Positions 51,120 to 61,558 are shown, counted from the first letter of the stretch. The stretch is 64,000 nucleotides of DNA from Maioricimonas rarisocia (GCF_007747795.1 NZ_CP036275.1:7122001-7186000), one strand, 5' to 3'. Made by a program: numbers and translations. The notes: generated from the letters alone by a model not told the origin.

Positions 51120-51454
51120 GAAATCTCCCTCGGGCATCCGTCTGTTTTCGCGGTTGATGTGTCTTCGCCGGATTCTAGCAATCGCCGCTGCAGGAATTCA
51201 GTCTCAGACGGGAGACGAATTCTGTTCACATGAACAGTTCGCGGTGCGGATCGGGACACCGGCCCGGGCTGTCATTCGCTGCGAACGGGGGCAAGTCGCA
51301 GCATCTGCCGTCAAGAGAAGTTCCTCAGACCGTTCCGGCCAAGCCGTCTGGACACCCCCTTAACAATGGGGTATCACTCCGCCCCTCACTTCTCACAGCA
51401 ACGTTTTCTCTCGTACTTACTGTTTCCCAACGGTTTCCATCGGCGGAGGCACGG
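51120..51454. other. Divergent intergenic region (glnS / flhA)
   Basis: About 335 bases between glnS and flhA. It contains a clear inverted repeat (51222-51237). The flhA frame is open across much of it but has no FlhA-like sequence before 51455, where CGGAGG precedes an ATG. Confidence 0.6.
51222..51237. promoter_or_regulatory. Inverted repeat, possible operator
   Basis: CTGTTCA-CA-TGAACAG has perfect 7-base arms with a 2-base centre. It lies between divergent glnS and flhA, where a dimeric repressor could bind. Which regulator is unknown. Confidence 0.35.
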
Positions 51455-53560
51455 ATGCCCTTCTGGTCAGGATCCGGGCTGCGCGACTCGATCTCGCAGC
51501 GCCTGAATCTGATATTCCCGCTGCTGATCGTCAGCGCCGTCCTGGTGCTGGTCGTTCCGATGCCGCCGGTCCTTCTCGACCTGCTGCTGACGGCCAACAT
51601 CACGCTGGCTGTCGTCATTCTGCTGACGACGATCTCCGTTGGAAACCCGCTCGAGTTCAGCGCCTTCCCCGCCATTCTGCTGGGAACGACGCTCGCCCGA
51701 CTGGTGCTCAATGTCGCCTCGACGCGACTCATCCTGACGCGGGCCGCCGATCACGGCACCAACGCCGCCGGAGGCCTCGTCGATGCCTTCGGGGACTTCG
51801 TCACGGCCGGCTCTCCCACGGTCGGTCTGATCATCTTCATCATTCTCATCGCGATCCAGTTTCTGGTGATTACCAGGGGAGCCACGCGCATCAGCGAAGT
51901 GGCCGCCCGGTTCGCTCTGGATGGAATGCCCGGCCGTCAGATGGCGGTCGATGCCGACCTGAGCAACGGACTGATCTCCCGCGAAGAAGCCATTCAGCGT
52001 CGCAACGACATCGCCCGCCATGCCGACTTCTACGGTGCCATGGATGGTGCCAGCAAGTTCGTGCGGGGTGACGCGGTGGCCGGAATCGTGATCACGCTGG
52101 TCAACATCCTCGGCGGCCTGTTCATCGGTGTCGTCCAGGAAGGTCTCGACTTCGCTCAGGCCATTCAGGTCTTCACCACGCTGACAATCGGAGACGGCCT
52201 CGTCTCGCAGCTGCCGGCGTTCCTGATCGCCATCGCCGCGGGCATGATTGTCACCCGCAGTTCTGCGAAGCAGGATTTCTCACACGAAGTTGCCGGCCAG
52301 CTCCTGGGTGACGCCCGCGTCCTCTGGGTGGCCGCCGCCTTCCTCGCGGTTCTGGCCGTCACCGGACTCCCCACCGTCCCCCTGCTGGGACTGGCCGTTG
52401 CCTGCAGCGTGGTGGCCCTCCTGATTCCTGCCACCGAACCGGAACCTGAACCCACGCCGGAACCGGAACCGGCCGCTCCCCCCAAAGCGGCTGCCCCCAA
52501 GGCTCCGCAGCCGGGCGACCAGTTGCGACTCGAACCACTCGAACTGGAGCTGGGCATCGGCCTGATCCGTCTGGCCGACCCGAGTTCCGGCGGCGATCTG
52601 CTGCAGCGTGTCACCCGTGTCCGTGGCCAGATTGCCCAGGACCTCGGCTTCCTGCTGCCCAAGGTTCGCATCCGCGACAACCTGCAGCTGGATCCCCGCA
52701 CCTACCGCATCAAGCTGCGAGAAGTCCCCGTCGCCGATGGAACCGCCTACCAGGACGCCTGGCTGGCCGTCGGATCTGACGACGCCTCCCTCACCGGCAT
52801 CGCCGCGGACGACCCTGCCACCGGCCGGCCCGGACGCTGGATCGCCAGCGACGAACGGGAACACGCCCGGGAACTCGGCTGCGACGTCCACGATCCCCAG
52901 GCGGTGATGACCCGCCATCTGGAATCCATCGTCCGCGCCCACAGTGCCGAATTGCTCACCCTGCAGCACGTCCACGACCTGCTGGAGAACCTGAAACGTC
53001 AGGCCGCTCACACCGTCGAGCAGCTCATACCAGACATCATGACCACCGCCCAGGTTCACCGTGTCCTGTGCAACCTGCTGCGGGAACAGGTGCCGATTCG
53101 CGACCTCGAGACCATCGTCGAGACGCTGGCCGTGGCCGCGCCGATCGTTGCCAGTCTCGACGAAGCGACCGAGCAGGTTCGCCTGGCACTGGCCCGAACA
53201 ATCACTCAGCGGTATCGCGACCACGAAGGCACTCTTCATGTGATGCCGCTCGACGAAGAGCTGGAATCCATGCTGCTGGACCGCAGCCGGCAACTGCCGG
53301 CAGGGTCGGAAAGCATCTTCACCGCGGAGGAACGAACCGCCCTGAAGGAAGCCGTCGCCGAACGCATGCAACGGCAGGAGCGCTCCGGACGCACACAGTG
53401 TCTGGTCTGCGATCCGCAACTGCGTGCGGCACTCTCGCGGCTGCTGCGAGGTCAGTCACCATCCGTCCCGGTCCTCAGCCGTACGGAACTGGCTGGCGAG
53501 CCTCGCATTCGCATCCATGCAGCGGTTCAACTGAACACCGAATCCATCCCGGTCGCCTGA
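51455..53560 (+). CDS. flhA: Flagellar biosynthesis protein FlhA
   Basis: A 701-residue inner-membrane component of the flagellar type III export gate. Eight or so helices lie in the first ~310 residues, with the family signatures LLTANITLAVVILLTTISVGNPLEFS, SFPAILL-type AFPAILLGTTLARLVLNVASTR, RISEVAARFALDGMPGRQMAVDADL and GDAVAGIVITLVNILGG. A Pro/Glu/Ala-rich linker (about 330-360, EPEPEPTPEPEP) joins the cytoplasmic FlhA-C domain, which docks export substrates. Start at ATG 51455 with CGGAGG six bases before. flhF follows within five bases. Confidence 0.95.
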   Translation: MPFWSGSGLRDSISQRLNLIFPLLIVSAVLVLVVPMPPVLLDLLLTANITLAVVILLTTISVGNPLEFSAFPAILLGTTLARLVLNVASTRLILTRAADHGTNAAGGLVDAFGDFVTAGSPTVGLIIFIILIAIQFLVITRGATRISEVAARFALDGMPGRQMAVDADLSNGLISREEAIQRRNDIARHADFYGAMDGASKFVRGDAVAGIVITLVNILGGLFIGVVQEGLDFAQAIQVFTTLTIGDGLVSQLPAFLIAIAAGMIVTRSSAKQDFSHEVAGQLLGDARVLWVAAAFLAVLAVTGLPTVPLLGLAVACSVVALLIPATEPEPEPTPEPEPAAPPKAAAPKAPQPGDQLRLEPLELELGIGLIRLADPSSGGDLLQRVTRVRGQIAQDLGFLLPKVRIRDNLQLDPRTYRIKLREVPVADGTAYQDAWLAVGSDDASLTGIAADDPATGRPGRWIASDEREHARELGCDVHDPQAVMTRHLESIVRAHSAELLTLQHVHDLLENLKRQAAHTVEQLIPDIMTTAQVHRVLCNLLREQVPIRDLETIVETLAVAAPIVASLDEATEQVRLALARTITQRYRDHEGTLHVMPLDEELESMLLDRSRQLPAGSESIFTAEERTALKEAVAERMQRQERSGRTQCLVCDPQLRAALSRLLRGQSPSVPVLSRTELAGEPRIRIHAAVQLNTESIPVA

Positions 53561-53564
53561 TCTC

Positions 53565-54785
53565 ATGGACAGACAAACCCACCACAACCTGGCCACGCCG
53601 ACGGAACTGCGGACATTTCGGGCTGCCTCCATGCAGGAGGCGCTCGCGATCGTCCGGCAGGAACTCGGTCCCGATGCCGTCGTCGTGCAGACGCGACAGG
53701 TCAAGGTCCGTCGCCGCCTCCCCTGGCGCCGTCGCGAGTTCGCTACCGAGATCACTGCCCGCATCGAGCCGGCAGAGAGCCCCCGGACGACACGGTGGGA
53801 GTCCCTCGCCAGCGAGCCGCCCACGTCGCACCAGAGCAGTCAGGTTGATGCCTCGCCGGACGTCCACATCGACCGGCCTGCCGACATCGCGCCGGCCGGC
53901 TCCCGGTTCACGTCGATGGACTCGCTCCTCAACCAGTACAGCAACGCGTCCCGTTCGACGCCACACGCCGACATCCCCGACGAACTGTTCCATCTCTACG
54001 CGGAGCTGATCGACGCCGAAGTCGAAGACAGCGACGCGAGGGAACTGGTCTGCGAACTCAACCAGCGTCGTCCGGAAGTCCCCGACGACCAGCTGCGGAG
54101 CGTCCTCGAGCAACTCGTCGCCAATCGGATCGAGTGCTGCGGACCGATTCGCACCACACCGGGCCAGCGGCGCGTCGTCGCCCTGGTCGGTCCGACCGGC
54201 GTCGGTAAGACAACGACGATCGCCAAGCTTGCCGCGACGCTGCGATTGCAGCAGGGCGTGCGGACCGGCCTGGTCACGGTCGACACGTACCGCGTTGCCG
54301 CGGTCGAACAATTACGAACATACGCGGACATCATGGACCTGCCGATGAAGGTCGTCACCAGTCCCCGCGAGATGCGCGAGGCCGTCGAAGAGCTGAGCCA
54401 TCTCGACCTGGTGCTGATTGACACGGCTGGTCGCAGTCCGCGCGATGAACTACGAATCCAGGAACTGCGGAGCTTTCTGACCGAGGCCGACGTCGACGAG
54501 GTTCACCTCGTGGTCAGTCTCTCCAGCAGCATCCGCAGCCTGCAGATGATTGCCGACCGGTTCCGACCGGTTGGAACCACCGCCATGCTCCTCACGAAGC
54601 TGGACGAAGCGCCGGCGTTCGGAGGGATCCTGTCGGCGGCCATGCGGGTCCCCCTTCCAGTCAGTTACTTCACGACAGGGCAGGACGTACCGGACGACAT
54701 CGAGCCGGCACGGGCCGACCGTGCCGCATCACTTCTGCTGCGTCCCGATTACGACCTGTCCCTCACCGATCCCGCCGCCCGTTAA
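53565..54785 (+). CDS. flhF: Flagellar SRP-like GTPase FlhF
   Basis: A 406-residue GTPase that sets flagellar position and number. The N-terminal region begins with the usual FRAASMQEALAIVRQELGPDAVVVQTR. After a variable linker comes an NG domain: VGPTGVGKTTTIAKLAA (P-loop, about 207-223), DTYRVAAVEQLRTYADIM, DTAGRSPRD and TKLDEA. All GTP-binding motifs are intact. It starts five bases after flhA stops. A MinD-like FlhG/YlxH gene does not follow; a 304-base gap leads to the sigma factor. Confidence 0.94.
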   Translation: MDRQTHHNLATPTELRTFRAASMQEALAIVRQELGPDAVVVQTRQVKVRRRLPWRRREFATEITARIEPAESPRTTRWESLASEPPTSHQSSQVDASPDVHIDRPADIAPAGSRFTSMDSLLNQYSNASRSTPHADIPDELFHLYAELIDAEVEDSDARELVCELNQRRPEVPDDQLRSVLEQLVANRIECCGPIRTTPGQRRVVALVGPTGVGKTTTIAKLAATLRLQQGVRTGLVTVDTYRVAAVEQLRTYADIMDLPMKVVTSPREMREAVEELSHLDLVLIDTAGRSPRDELRIQELRSFLTEADVDEVHLVVSLSSSIRSLQMIADRFRPVGTTAMLLTKLDEAPAFGGILSAAMRVPLPVSYFTTGQDVPDDIEPARADRAASLLLRPDYDLSLTDPAAR

Positions 54786-55089
54786 TCCCCAGGCAGGGTC
54801 ACCCCATCCACACGGCATCTACTGCGGTGTTCGCACCTGTTTTTTCGATTATGCATCCTGAACGAGTTCTATTAATCCTGGCGGTTCCATTCAGCCGATG
54901 ATTGACGATGACGGGACATGCGCTTTCAGCTTGTGGGATGCAGCGCCATCCCCCAGGGAAAGCCGCGCTCGCAAGACCGGTACGGCAACAGCCCCTGCCG
55001 CGCCGGCTTCCGGTAACCGTCGCCCCGTTCGATCGATCGGCCGCCGGTGAGGACGTCCATCGTCCGACATCAAGGTCACGGAGGAGTTC
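54786..55089. other. Intergenic gap in the flagellar cluster
   Basis: About 300 bases between flhF and the sigma-factor gene. No gene, repeat or terminator was recognised; it could hold a separate promoter for the sigma factor. Confidence 0.45.
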
Positions 55090-55866
55090 ATGGCCACGAA
55101 GGTCGCTACCGATGTTCAGCAACTATGGGCAGATTACAAGCAGGATCAGACGAATCAGGACCTCCGGAATCGCCTGATCGAGCAATACTTCCCACTCGTG
55201 CGGTTCAACGCCGAACGCGTGTGGGCAAAGCTGCCCGACGGAGTCGACCTGAACGATCTGATTTCTGCTGGCGTGTTCGGACTCATGGACGCGATCGAGG
55301 CATTTGACCTCGAGCGCGGCGTGAAGTTCGAGACGTACTGCGTCCCCCGCATCCGGGGTGCCATGCTCGACGAGCTGCGCACCATGGACTGGGTGCCGCG
55401 ACTGGTACGCAGCAAAGCCAGCAAGCTTGAAGCCGCCCGCAAGGAACTGGAGGCGAAAGTCGGTCGTCCACCGACCGATATCGAGCTCGCCACGAAGCTC
55501 GAGCTTTCCGCCGAAGAGTTCGAGAAGCTCAAGTCCGAAGCGAACGCCGTCAATCTCGTCAGCCTCAACAAGAAGTGGTACGAGACCGACAGCTACAAAG
55601 ACGTTCGCGAGATCGACATCATCGAAGACACCAAGGGGGAAGATCCCACCCGGGGGATCCAGAAGCGGGACCTGATGCGGCTGGTCACCCGCGGACTCAA
55701 TCGCAACGAGCGACTGATCATCATCCTCTACTACTACGAAGAGCTGACGATGAAGGAGATCGGCCAGACACTGGGCCTCTCTGAGAGTCGCGTCAGTCAG
55801 ATGCACTCGAGCATCGTCGCCCGGCTCAAGGACCAGCTCCGCCGTCGCCGGCCCGAGTTCGCCTGA
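55090..55866 (+). CDS. fliA: RNA polymerase sigma factor, FliA/WhiG family
   Basis: A 258-residue sigma-70-type group 3 factor. ACGGAGGAG sits just before the ATG. Region 2 holds LVRFNAERVWAKLPDGVDLNDLISAGVFGLMDAIEAFDLERGVKFETYCVPRIRGAMLDELR, matching the FliA/WhiG signature. Region 3 follows, and region 4 has the HTH GLNRNERLIIILYYYEELTMKEIGQTLGLSESRVSQMHSS. It should direct late flagellar/chemotaxis promoters. Placement after flhA and flhF supports FliA over a spore-type WhiG role. No anti-sigma FlgM gene is seen here. Confidence 0.93.
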   Translation: MATKVATDVQQLWADYKQDQTNQDLRNRLIEQYFPLVRFNAERVWAKLPDGVDLNDLISAGVFGLMDAIEAFDLERGVKFETYCVPRIRGAMLDELRTMDWVPRLVRSKASKLEAARKELEAKVGRPPTDIELATKLELSAEEFEKLKSEANAVNLVSLNKKWYETDSYKDVREIDIIEDTKGEDPTRGIQKRDLMRLVTRGLNRNERLIIILYYYEELTMKEIGQTLGLSESRVSQMHSSIVARLKDQLRRRRPEFA

Positions 55867-55910
55867 CCCGCCGCACCCGGCCCTTGCCGAACCACGACAG
55901 ACCATTCGGA

Positions 55911-55938
55911 CAGCCCGCCCTCCCGGCGGGCTGTTTTC
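55911..55938 (+). terminator. Terminator after sigma-factor gene
   Basis: Stem CAGCCCGCC / GGCGGGCTG with loop CTCCC, then TTTTCGTT. Confidence 0.85.
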
Positions 55939-56017
55939 GTTAACGTACGGCGAAAGCCGCGGCCGCTGCCGGCCCGCCCCGTGACAGTCGCCGCCGCCAC
56001 GGCTTAGAATCCGCCGC

Positions 56018-56551
56018 ATGCGACGAGTGAAGACCGCAGGCTGGCTGCTTTCTCTGCTCATGGCTGCGGCAATGGTCACGAACGCGTTCCTCACGCCGGG
56101 CCTGCGACACCAGCATGAGGAGGGCCACACTGCGCACTCGCATCACGACCATTCGTCGCCCCACATCCACGACCGGGGCCGACACGCTCACCGCCCGCCG
56201 GTCTCGCCAGCGGAACCTTCGACCGCCCACGTCCACCTGATGTTGTTCGGATTCGAACTGACGCTGCCCGACTTCTTCGGCACCGGCGAGGCACCTGTCG
56301 CAGAACCGGAGTCGCGCGCCACGCGCCTTGCACATCGCAAGTCTCAGCCGGGCCAACATGTCACACGGCCATGCACGTCCGCAGAAATCGTGCAGTCGCT
56401 GCTGCAGATCCGCATGCTGAGGCCCGCGCGCGTCACGGCCCCGTCACACCTCGCTCGATCTCACCGCGGCTTCTGCGAGCAGGCCGTCAGCTCAGGCCGC
56501 GAACGCCCCGCTCCTCCGGTACCGCCGCCACGAACGGACCACGTCGCGTAA
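56018..56551 (+). CDS. Exported histidine-rich protein, putative metal binder
   Basis: A 177-residue protein. A signal-like helix (GWLLSLLMAAAMVTNAFL) is followed by a histidine-dense stretch (about 31-60, HQHEEGHTAHSHHDHSSPHIHD). The rest is Pro/Arg-rich with one hydrophobic part (HLMLFGFELTLPDFF). I recognise no family. His clusters of this kind in exported proteins usually bind zinc, nickel or copper, but that is an inference. It lies between two transcription units with terminators on both sides. Confidence 0.6.
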   Translation: MRRVKTAGWLLSLLMAAAMVTNAFLTPGLRHQHEEGHTAHSHHDHSSPHIHDRGRHAHRPPVSPAEPSTAHVHLMLFGFELTLPDFFGTGEAPVAEPESRATRLAHRKSQPGQHVTRPCTSAEIVQSLLQIRMLRPARVTAPSHLARSHRGFCEQAVSSGRERPAPPVPPPRTDHVA

Positions 56552-56668
56552 CGAAACTGCGTTACCCGTTCCGACTGTGATTCTCCCGTTCCTGTTCATC
56601 GCGTCCCCGTCGATGCCGCATCCGTTGCGCACCGCGGCGGGTCCGCTGCGCCTGTACCGGATACCTCA

Positions 56669-57604
56669 ATGAACCGTACGACACACCAACGTTGCGCGCC
56701 GCGCGGCTTTACACTCATCGAACTGCTCGTCGTCATCGCCATTATTGCCATTCTGATTGCCCTGCTGCTTCCCGCCGTCCAGCAGGCCCGTGAGGCGGCC
56801 CGGCGATCCGCCTGCAAAAACAACCTCAAGCAACTTGTGCTGGCCCTGCACAACTACGAATCCACCTACGGCCTGTTCCCTCCCGGATATCTGCACAAGT
56901 TCGATGCTGCGACCGCGGATGCCAACCATATGGGATTCGCCTGGGGCTCGATGGTGCTGCCCCAGCTCGAGCAAGCGTCGCTGTACAACACCTTCGATTT
57001 CGACCGTCCCGGCTTCGATCCGGTCAATCTCCCGCCACGCGAACAGCATCTGCCGGTCTTCCTGTGTCCTTCCGATCCGTACTCCGACAGCCAGTTCGTG
57101 GTGCGGGACGACACTTCGAGTCCGGTCGAACGTTACGCCGCCGGCAGCTATGCGGCGAACTGGGGACCGTCCACCGCCACCGTCAATCTGGATGACACAC
57201 CGCTGCAGAGCCGGGGCGTCTTCTACCGCAACAGCAGCACGCGGTTTCGTGACATCATCGACGGTCTCTCGAGCACGCTGGCTCTGGGGGAGCGCACGAA
57301 CGGGCCGATCCCCACCAGCAGTCCCTCGCCGGGTGGACATTCCGTCTTCGAAACCGCCTGGTGCTGCGCGGCCCGCGATGTCGACGATCCTGCCGACGAC
57401 CATGGACATATGGTGCTGTTCGAGACGCAGTTCCGGCCCAACCAGATCGATGGCGACGACAAGGGACTTTCGGCCCCTCACGTCGGCATCGGCCAGTTCG
57501 CCATCTGCGACGGATCGGTCCGGGCAATCAGCGAGAACATCGACGCGGCCGTTTACAACGCGCTGGGGACGCGGGCCGGCGGCGAAGTCGTGGGCGAATT
57601 CTGA
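56669..57604 (+). CDS. DUF1559 protein with prepilin-type signal
   Basis: A 311-residue DUF1559 protein. The prepilin motif [14 protein letters not shown] sits near residue 12, after CAPR, and the helix ends [21 protein letters not shown]. The body contains [21 protein letters not shown] and the C-terminus [10 protein letters not shown]. Like the 42 kb gene it would be processed by a prepilin peptidase and form a surface or pseudopilus-like component. It ends at a good terminator. Confidence 0.9.
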   Translation: MNRTTHQRCAPRGFTLIELLVVIAIIAILIALLLPAVQQAREAARRSACKNNLKQLVLALHNYESTYGLFPPGYLHKFDAATADANHMGFAWGSMVLPQLEQASLYNTFDFDRPGFDPVNLPPREQHLPVFLCPSDPYSDSQFVVRDDTSSPVERYAAGSYAANWGPSTATVNLDDTPLQSRGVFYRNSSTRFRDIIDGLSSTLALGERTNGPIPTSSPSPGGHSVFETAWCCAARDVDDPADDHGHMVLFETQFRPNQIDGDDKGLSAPHVGIGQFAICDGSVRAISENIDAAVYNALGTRAGGEVVGEF

Positions 57605-57644
57605 ACGGGCTCACCACATGAAGCGTTTCTGACCGACCACACCA

Positions 57645-57674
57645 CAGCCCGCCCTACCGGCGGGCTGTTCTCGT
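57645..57674 (+). terminator. Terminator after DUF1559 gene
   Basis: CAGCCCGCC-CTAC-CGGCGGGCTG followed by TTCTCGTT; also positioned to act for the convergent lipoprotein gene. Confidence 0.75.
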
Positions 57675-57705
57675 TCGTGCCGCGGAGGGCGGCAATGCGA
57701 CGCTC

Positions 57706-58134
57706 CTACTGATACCGCTCCGCCTTTTGCTTCAGACGCTCGATCGCGTCCGCCAGCCGCACGTCCTCTTCGTCGGTCGGAATCCCGTTGGCGTCCACTG
57801 CGACATCCTGTGCCACAACCGACAGTGTCGTCTCGTTGTGCAGGATCGTAATTCGGATGTCCGCGAAAAAACCGGTCGGGGAGGATTCGTCGTCGCGCAC
57901 GTCCTCTGCTTCAATACTCACCTGATCGAGTCCCAGCAGCCAGCCGGTCACCGAATGCACGACCTCGATCGACTGGTTGTAAAGAAATCCCGCCTGAGCG
58001 ACGCTGATGTTCATGTCCGGCAGGGCACTCCCCCCACCAGGATCGGCCGTCGCCGGCGTCGATGCATCGCCCCCACGACCGCAACCAGAGGCGGCCAGAG
58101 CGAGCGCGAGAAGGAGACTCGCCGCAGCTTTCAT
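57706..58134 (-). CDS. Small lipoprotein, unknown function
   Basis: A 142-residue protein. A signal with lipobox (LALALAASGC, Cys18) puts it on the membrane. The mature part is acidic and includes SIEVVHSVTGWLLGLDQVSIEAED and ETTLSVVAQDVAVDANGIPTDEEDV, ending in a charged helix. I know no family for it. It is divergent from a DUF1559 gene and convergent with another. Confidence 0.72.
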   Translation of the reverse strand: MKAAASLLLALALAASGCGRGGDASTPATADPGGGSALPDMNISVAQAGFLYNQSIEVVHSVTGWLLGLDQVSIEAEDVRDDESSPTGFFADIRITILHNETTLSVVAQDVAVDANGIPTDEEDVRLADAIERLKQKAERYQ

Positions 58135-58442
58135 CGGTGTTGGCCTTTCCGGATTCCTGGAGGCATGCCGTGATTAGACGCCAGTTCGCCGCTCCACGCA
58201 ACACGAACTCTGTTGCGGTTCCGGCAAGTCCCTCAACTGCGTCTGTTGTCTGTGCGACAACCTCCTTCACACCCTCTTCGGGAATCCTTCCCGGACTCTT
58301 CGCGCCGGCTGGCTCCAATAAATCGCTTTGCGGTCTTCCGACCGTTGGCGCTGGCCCACCACTCGCCTAGCATAAGCGCGTTTCGATGCATCGCGGGCCC
58401 GCGAATCCCTTCTCTCACCAGCGCGCGCGGAGGATCGACACC
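58135..58442. other. Divergent intergenic region
   Basis: About 308 bases between the lipoprotein and the third DUF1559 gene; expected to hold two promoters. No repeat family seen. Confidence 0.5.
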
Positions 58443-59540
58443 ATGACCAGGATACGCAGCAGAGTACCGAAGCGAAGCCGCGGCGGATTCACCCTCATCG
58501 AACTTCTGGTCGTCATCGCGATCATCGCCATCCTGATCGCGCTGCTGCTGCCCGCCGTCCAGCAGGCCCGCGCCGCCGCCCGTCGCACACAGTGCCGCAA
58601 TCATCTGCGGCAGATCGGCACGGCGATGCACAACCACGTTTCGACGTTCGACGGCAAGCTCCCCCGGGCCGGGATCCAGAAGGGACACCTCGCGGAGCTG
58701 CGGGGCTGGACCGTCACGCTGCTGCCGTTCATCGAGCAGCGGAACGTCAAGGACGCCATCGACCTCGATCCGACCTACCCGCTCGACGAAGTGATCATTC
58801 CGACTTACGGCTGCCCCGACGACGAGTCCGCTTACGGACTGCCCGGTCAGCTGACGTACGTCGTCAATCTCGGCTACATCGGACGCTCGTTTATCGGCGC
58901 CTCGCCGGGACCACGCGGCTTCTTCGAGAAGTCGAGTTCGCCCCCCTGGCCGGGAATTCCCATGTCGCTCTTCTACTCCAACGATCACACGTCGGAGAAC
59001 GCGGACGGCGGATACGAGTCGGGCGTCTTCTGGCCAGACCGTGACCTGGGTGTGGCCGACATCAGCAACGCCGACGGTTCGAGCAACACCATCATGGCGT
59101 CCGAGAATATCTACGCCGGTCGCTGGTGGGTCGAAGTCATGTATGACGACAACCTGCTGCGGTGCTCGCCCGGCATCGCGGAGATGGGGTTCGGCATTGG
59201 TGACGACGGGATCCAGCTCGAAGGGGAATCCTCAGCCGGCAACGACACCGCCGTCCCCACGTCGCTGAAAATCCTGTTCACCAACTTCGAACACTACGGC
59301 ATCAACGTGGCGGTCAGCAGCGAAGCCGGCGGTTCCGAGCAATTCATCTCGGCCCCGAACTCGTATCACACCGGCGGCGTCCACATGCTGTGGTGTGATG
59401 GCCACGTCTCATTCATGTCCGAGAACGTCAGCAGCATCGTCTACGCCGAGGCACTGACATGGGCCGGCCATCGTGCCGGCGAAGACGGCAGCGGCGGTCA
59501 GGGCGGCGGCAACCCCACGACTGGCCGCAATCCGCGGTAA
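58443..59540 (+). CDS. DUF1559 protein with prepilin-type signal
   Basis: A 365-residue DUF1559 protein from ATG 58443. The [17 protein letters not shown] prepilin segment follows VPKRSRG near residue 14, and the helix ends PAVQQARAAARRTQCRN. The body contains YGCPDDESAYG, NADGSSNTIMASENIYAGRWWVE and YHTGGVHMLWCDGHV. The C-terminus is Gly-rich (GSGGQGGG) rather than the usual GGEV(I/V)GEF. Third of its family in the window. Confidence 0.9.
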   Translation: MTRIRSRVPKRSRGGFTLIELLVVIAIIAILIALLLPAVQQARAAARRTQCRNHLRQIGTAMHNHVSTFDGKLPRAGIQKGHLAELRGWTVTLLPFIEQRNVKDAIDLDPTYPLDEVIIPTYGCPDDESAYGLPGQLTYVVNLGYIGRSFIGASPGPRGFFEKSSSPPWPGIPMSLFYSNDHTSENADGGYESGVFWPDRDLGVADISNADGSSNTIMASENIYAGRWWVEVMYDDNLLRCSPGIAEMGFGIGDDGIQLEGESSAGNDTAVPTSLKILFTNFEHYGINVAVSSEAGGSEQFISAPNSYHTGGVHMLWCDGHVSFMSENVSSIVYAEALTWAGHRAGEDGSGGQGGGNPTTGRNPR

Positions 59541-59558
59541 GGCAACGGGCGGCGACAA

Positions 59559-61145
59559 TCACCCCGTCACCAGGTGATCGTCCGACTGGTGTGGCGTGCG
59601 CATATGATTGAGCCGCAGATCACCCACCTCCAGGTGGGCCGTCTCCAGGTAGACGCCCAGCAGCCCCCGGTCGAACGTCTGGTCGGCCAGTGACAGCACG
59701 ACCCGACCGTCGATCGACAGTTCGAGGTAACTACCGAACGCCAGCAGCTGCACGCGGGCCTGCCCCGGCGTTTCGGTGTACCAGTAGCCGTTCTGCAGAC
59801 CGCGAAACTGCATCATGTCCTCGCCGCTCCCGTCGGGGCCGGTCTGCCACGCCCGGAGCTGCGCGACGCCTTTGAGCAGATCGAGCGACAGGTAGTATCC
59901 GTCGTGCGTGGACGGGTCGACGCGGAAGACCAGTCCACACTTTCCCTTCCCCCAAAGCCGCAGCGTCGTCCGGAACCGGAAGCAGTTGAGTTCCTCGTCG
60001 AAGACAAACGCCTGAAAACCGGCCTCGCTCTGCAGTTCGAGCCGGTCGCCGTCGATGCTGCAAAGCTGTTGTCCCAGCCCTTCCTTGAGGGTGTGCACGC
60101 ACCGCGTATCGACTTCGCGCATCACCCAGTCGTCGAAGCCCTCGAACGTCGTCACCCGCAACATCCCATCGCGCGTGCGCGTCAGACGTTTGGGCGGGGG
60201 CATCAGATTGTGGGCCGTCCGGTCGTTCAGATCCATCGAGTAGAAGCACCAGAACAGCCAGCCCTTCTCGTCCCGGCAGACGCGACCGGCGTAGTTCCCC
60301 CGGGCCATCAGCACGTTGTCGTGATAGCTTCGCCAGGGGTTCCCGATCCGGTCCGTATGCCAGTAGCGGATCTTCGCATCTTCCCGGATGCTGCCGATCA
60401 GGTAGTACTCGCCATCCAGGCGGATCAGGTTCGGCACCTCGATATCGTCATACAGTCCCGGGTGATGCAGCGGCGGCATCGCCTCGAACTGGTTGGGGGC
60501 GGTCTCCTTCATCACGCTCACGCAGCCGCGGCGGACGATCGGACCTTCGTTGACGCGGCCGGAGGCAATCAGCCAACCCTCGCCGTTCTCGCGGTAATAG
60601 TAGGGGTCGCGAAAGCTGACCCAGTGCCGGCCTTCGTCGAGTGCTGACTCGTAAAACTCGCCATCCGGCTCCAGCGGAAAGCAGCTCGCCTCGTCCAGCT
60701 CGGCGTCGTGCCGGGAGGCCGAATGATGCTCGCACAGCAGCCGGGCCCGCTTGACCAGTTCGGGATCGTTCGGTCCCCGCATGTCCTGCCAGTGCACCGG
60801 GGCCTTGCGCCAGTGGAACAGATCGTCGCTGACGGCGAGTCCAATGCGCTGAAAACGACCTTTGTCGCGGCGGGACAGTCCGGTGTAGAACATCCGCCAC
60901 CGCCCCGGCTCGTGCGGATCCGGCGTGACCGCCATCGTCCACAGCATCAGATCGTCCCAGCTCCCGGGATCGCCGATGAACACGGCATTGTTGACCCGCC
61001 GCCAGTTGATGCCGTTCGTGCTCACCGCATGCGCAATGAAATCGTGATTGGGCAGCACCAGGTGAAACAGGTGATACAGCCCCTCGTGGTAGACGACATC
61101 GACATCGCCGATCGCCTTACGGCTGCCGTCAATTTCGGTAAACAT
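59559..61145 (-). CDS. GH32-like glycoside hydrolase (beta-fructosidase superfamily)
   Basis: A 528-residue protein without signal peptide. The N-terminal five-bladed-propeller part has the GH32/43/68-like strands [51 protein letters not shown] and VSFRDPYYY. The C-terminal region (about 340-515) resembles the jelly-roll module of sucrose-type hydrolases. Catalytic acids cannot be assigned with certainty: Asp14 and the RDP aspartate near 190 fit. It is probably a sugar-active enzyme; the substrate is unknown. Confidence 0.72.
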   Translation of the reverse strand: MFTEIDGSRKAIGDVDVVYHEGLYHLFHLVLPNHDFIAHAVSTNGINWRRVNNAVFIGDPGSWDDLMLWTMAVTPDPHEPGRWRMFYTGLSRRDKGRFQRIGLAVSDDLFHWRKAPVHWQDMRGPNDPELVKRARLLCEHHSASRHDAELDEASCFPLEPDGEFYESALDEGRHWVSFRDPYYYRENGEGWLIASGRVNEGPIVRRGCVSVMKETAPNQFEAMPPLHHPGLYDDIEVPNLIRLDGEYYLIGSIREDAKIRYWHTDRIGNPWRSYHDNVLMARGNYAGRVCRDEKGWLFWCFYSMDLNDRTAHNLMPPPKRLTRTRDGMLRVTTFEGFDDWVMREVDTRCVHTLKEGLGQQLCSIDGDRLELQSEAGFQAFVFDEELNCFRFRTTLRLWGKGKCGLVFRVDPSTHDGYYLSLDLLKGVAQLRAWQTGPDGSGEDMMQFRGLQNGYWYTETPGQARVQLLAFGSYLELSIDGRVVLSLADQTFDRGLLGVYLETAHLEVGDLRLNHMRTPHQSDDHLVTG

Positions 61146-61529
61146 GCAGACTCACAGGACTTCGTGCGGCAGGGGGCGGGCGGAATTCCGGGGCGACGGC
61201 AGTAGCGGCGCCGACCGGGACGTTCACGGGTTGTTCATCATCCGGCCGCATTATTGGCGACAAAGCGATGCAGGTCGAGAGCGGGTTTGGGGGGAGGACT
61301 CTGCACCGGCACGGCGGGCCGGTCGCGAAGTCCATCATCCGGCAGGTTGGGTCCGCGGGACACCTTCCGGGTGGCTGGCGGTCGAGCCGAAGGCGAGCCC
61401 CCAGCCGCAGAGTGTGCCGAGAAAGGGTCGAGGCTCGAGGGGCCGGGTGGCACGCCCTGGAGCGAAGTGCAGCGAAGTGATGGGAGTGGCGAACAAGGCT
61501 TCAGGCTCGAGACGCGACGCCGAGAAATC

Positions 61530-61558
61530 GGGTACCCGCGGTTGCTCGTCAACCGCGG
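61530..61558. repeat. Family G-like hairpin
   Basis: CCGCGGTTGCTCGTCAACCGCGG, an inverted repeat related to 851-883 with one base changed per arm. Confidence 0.55.
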
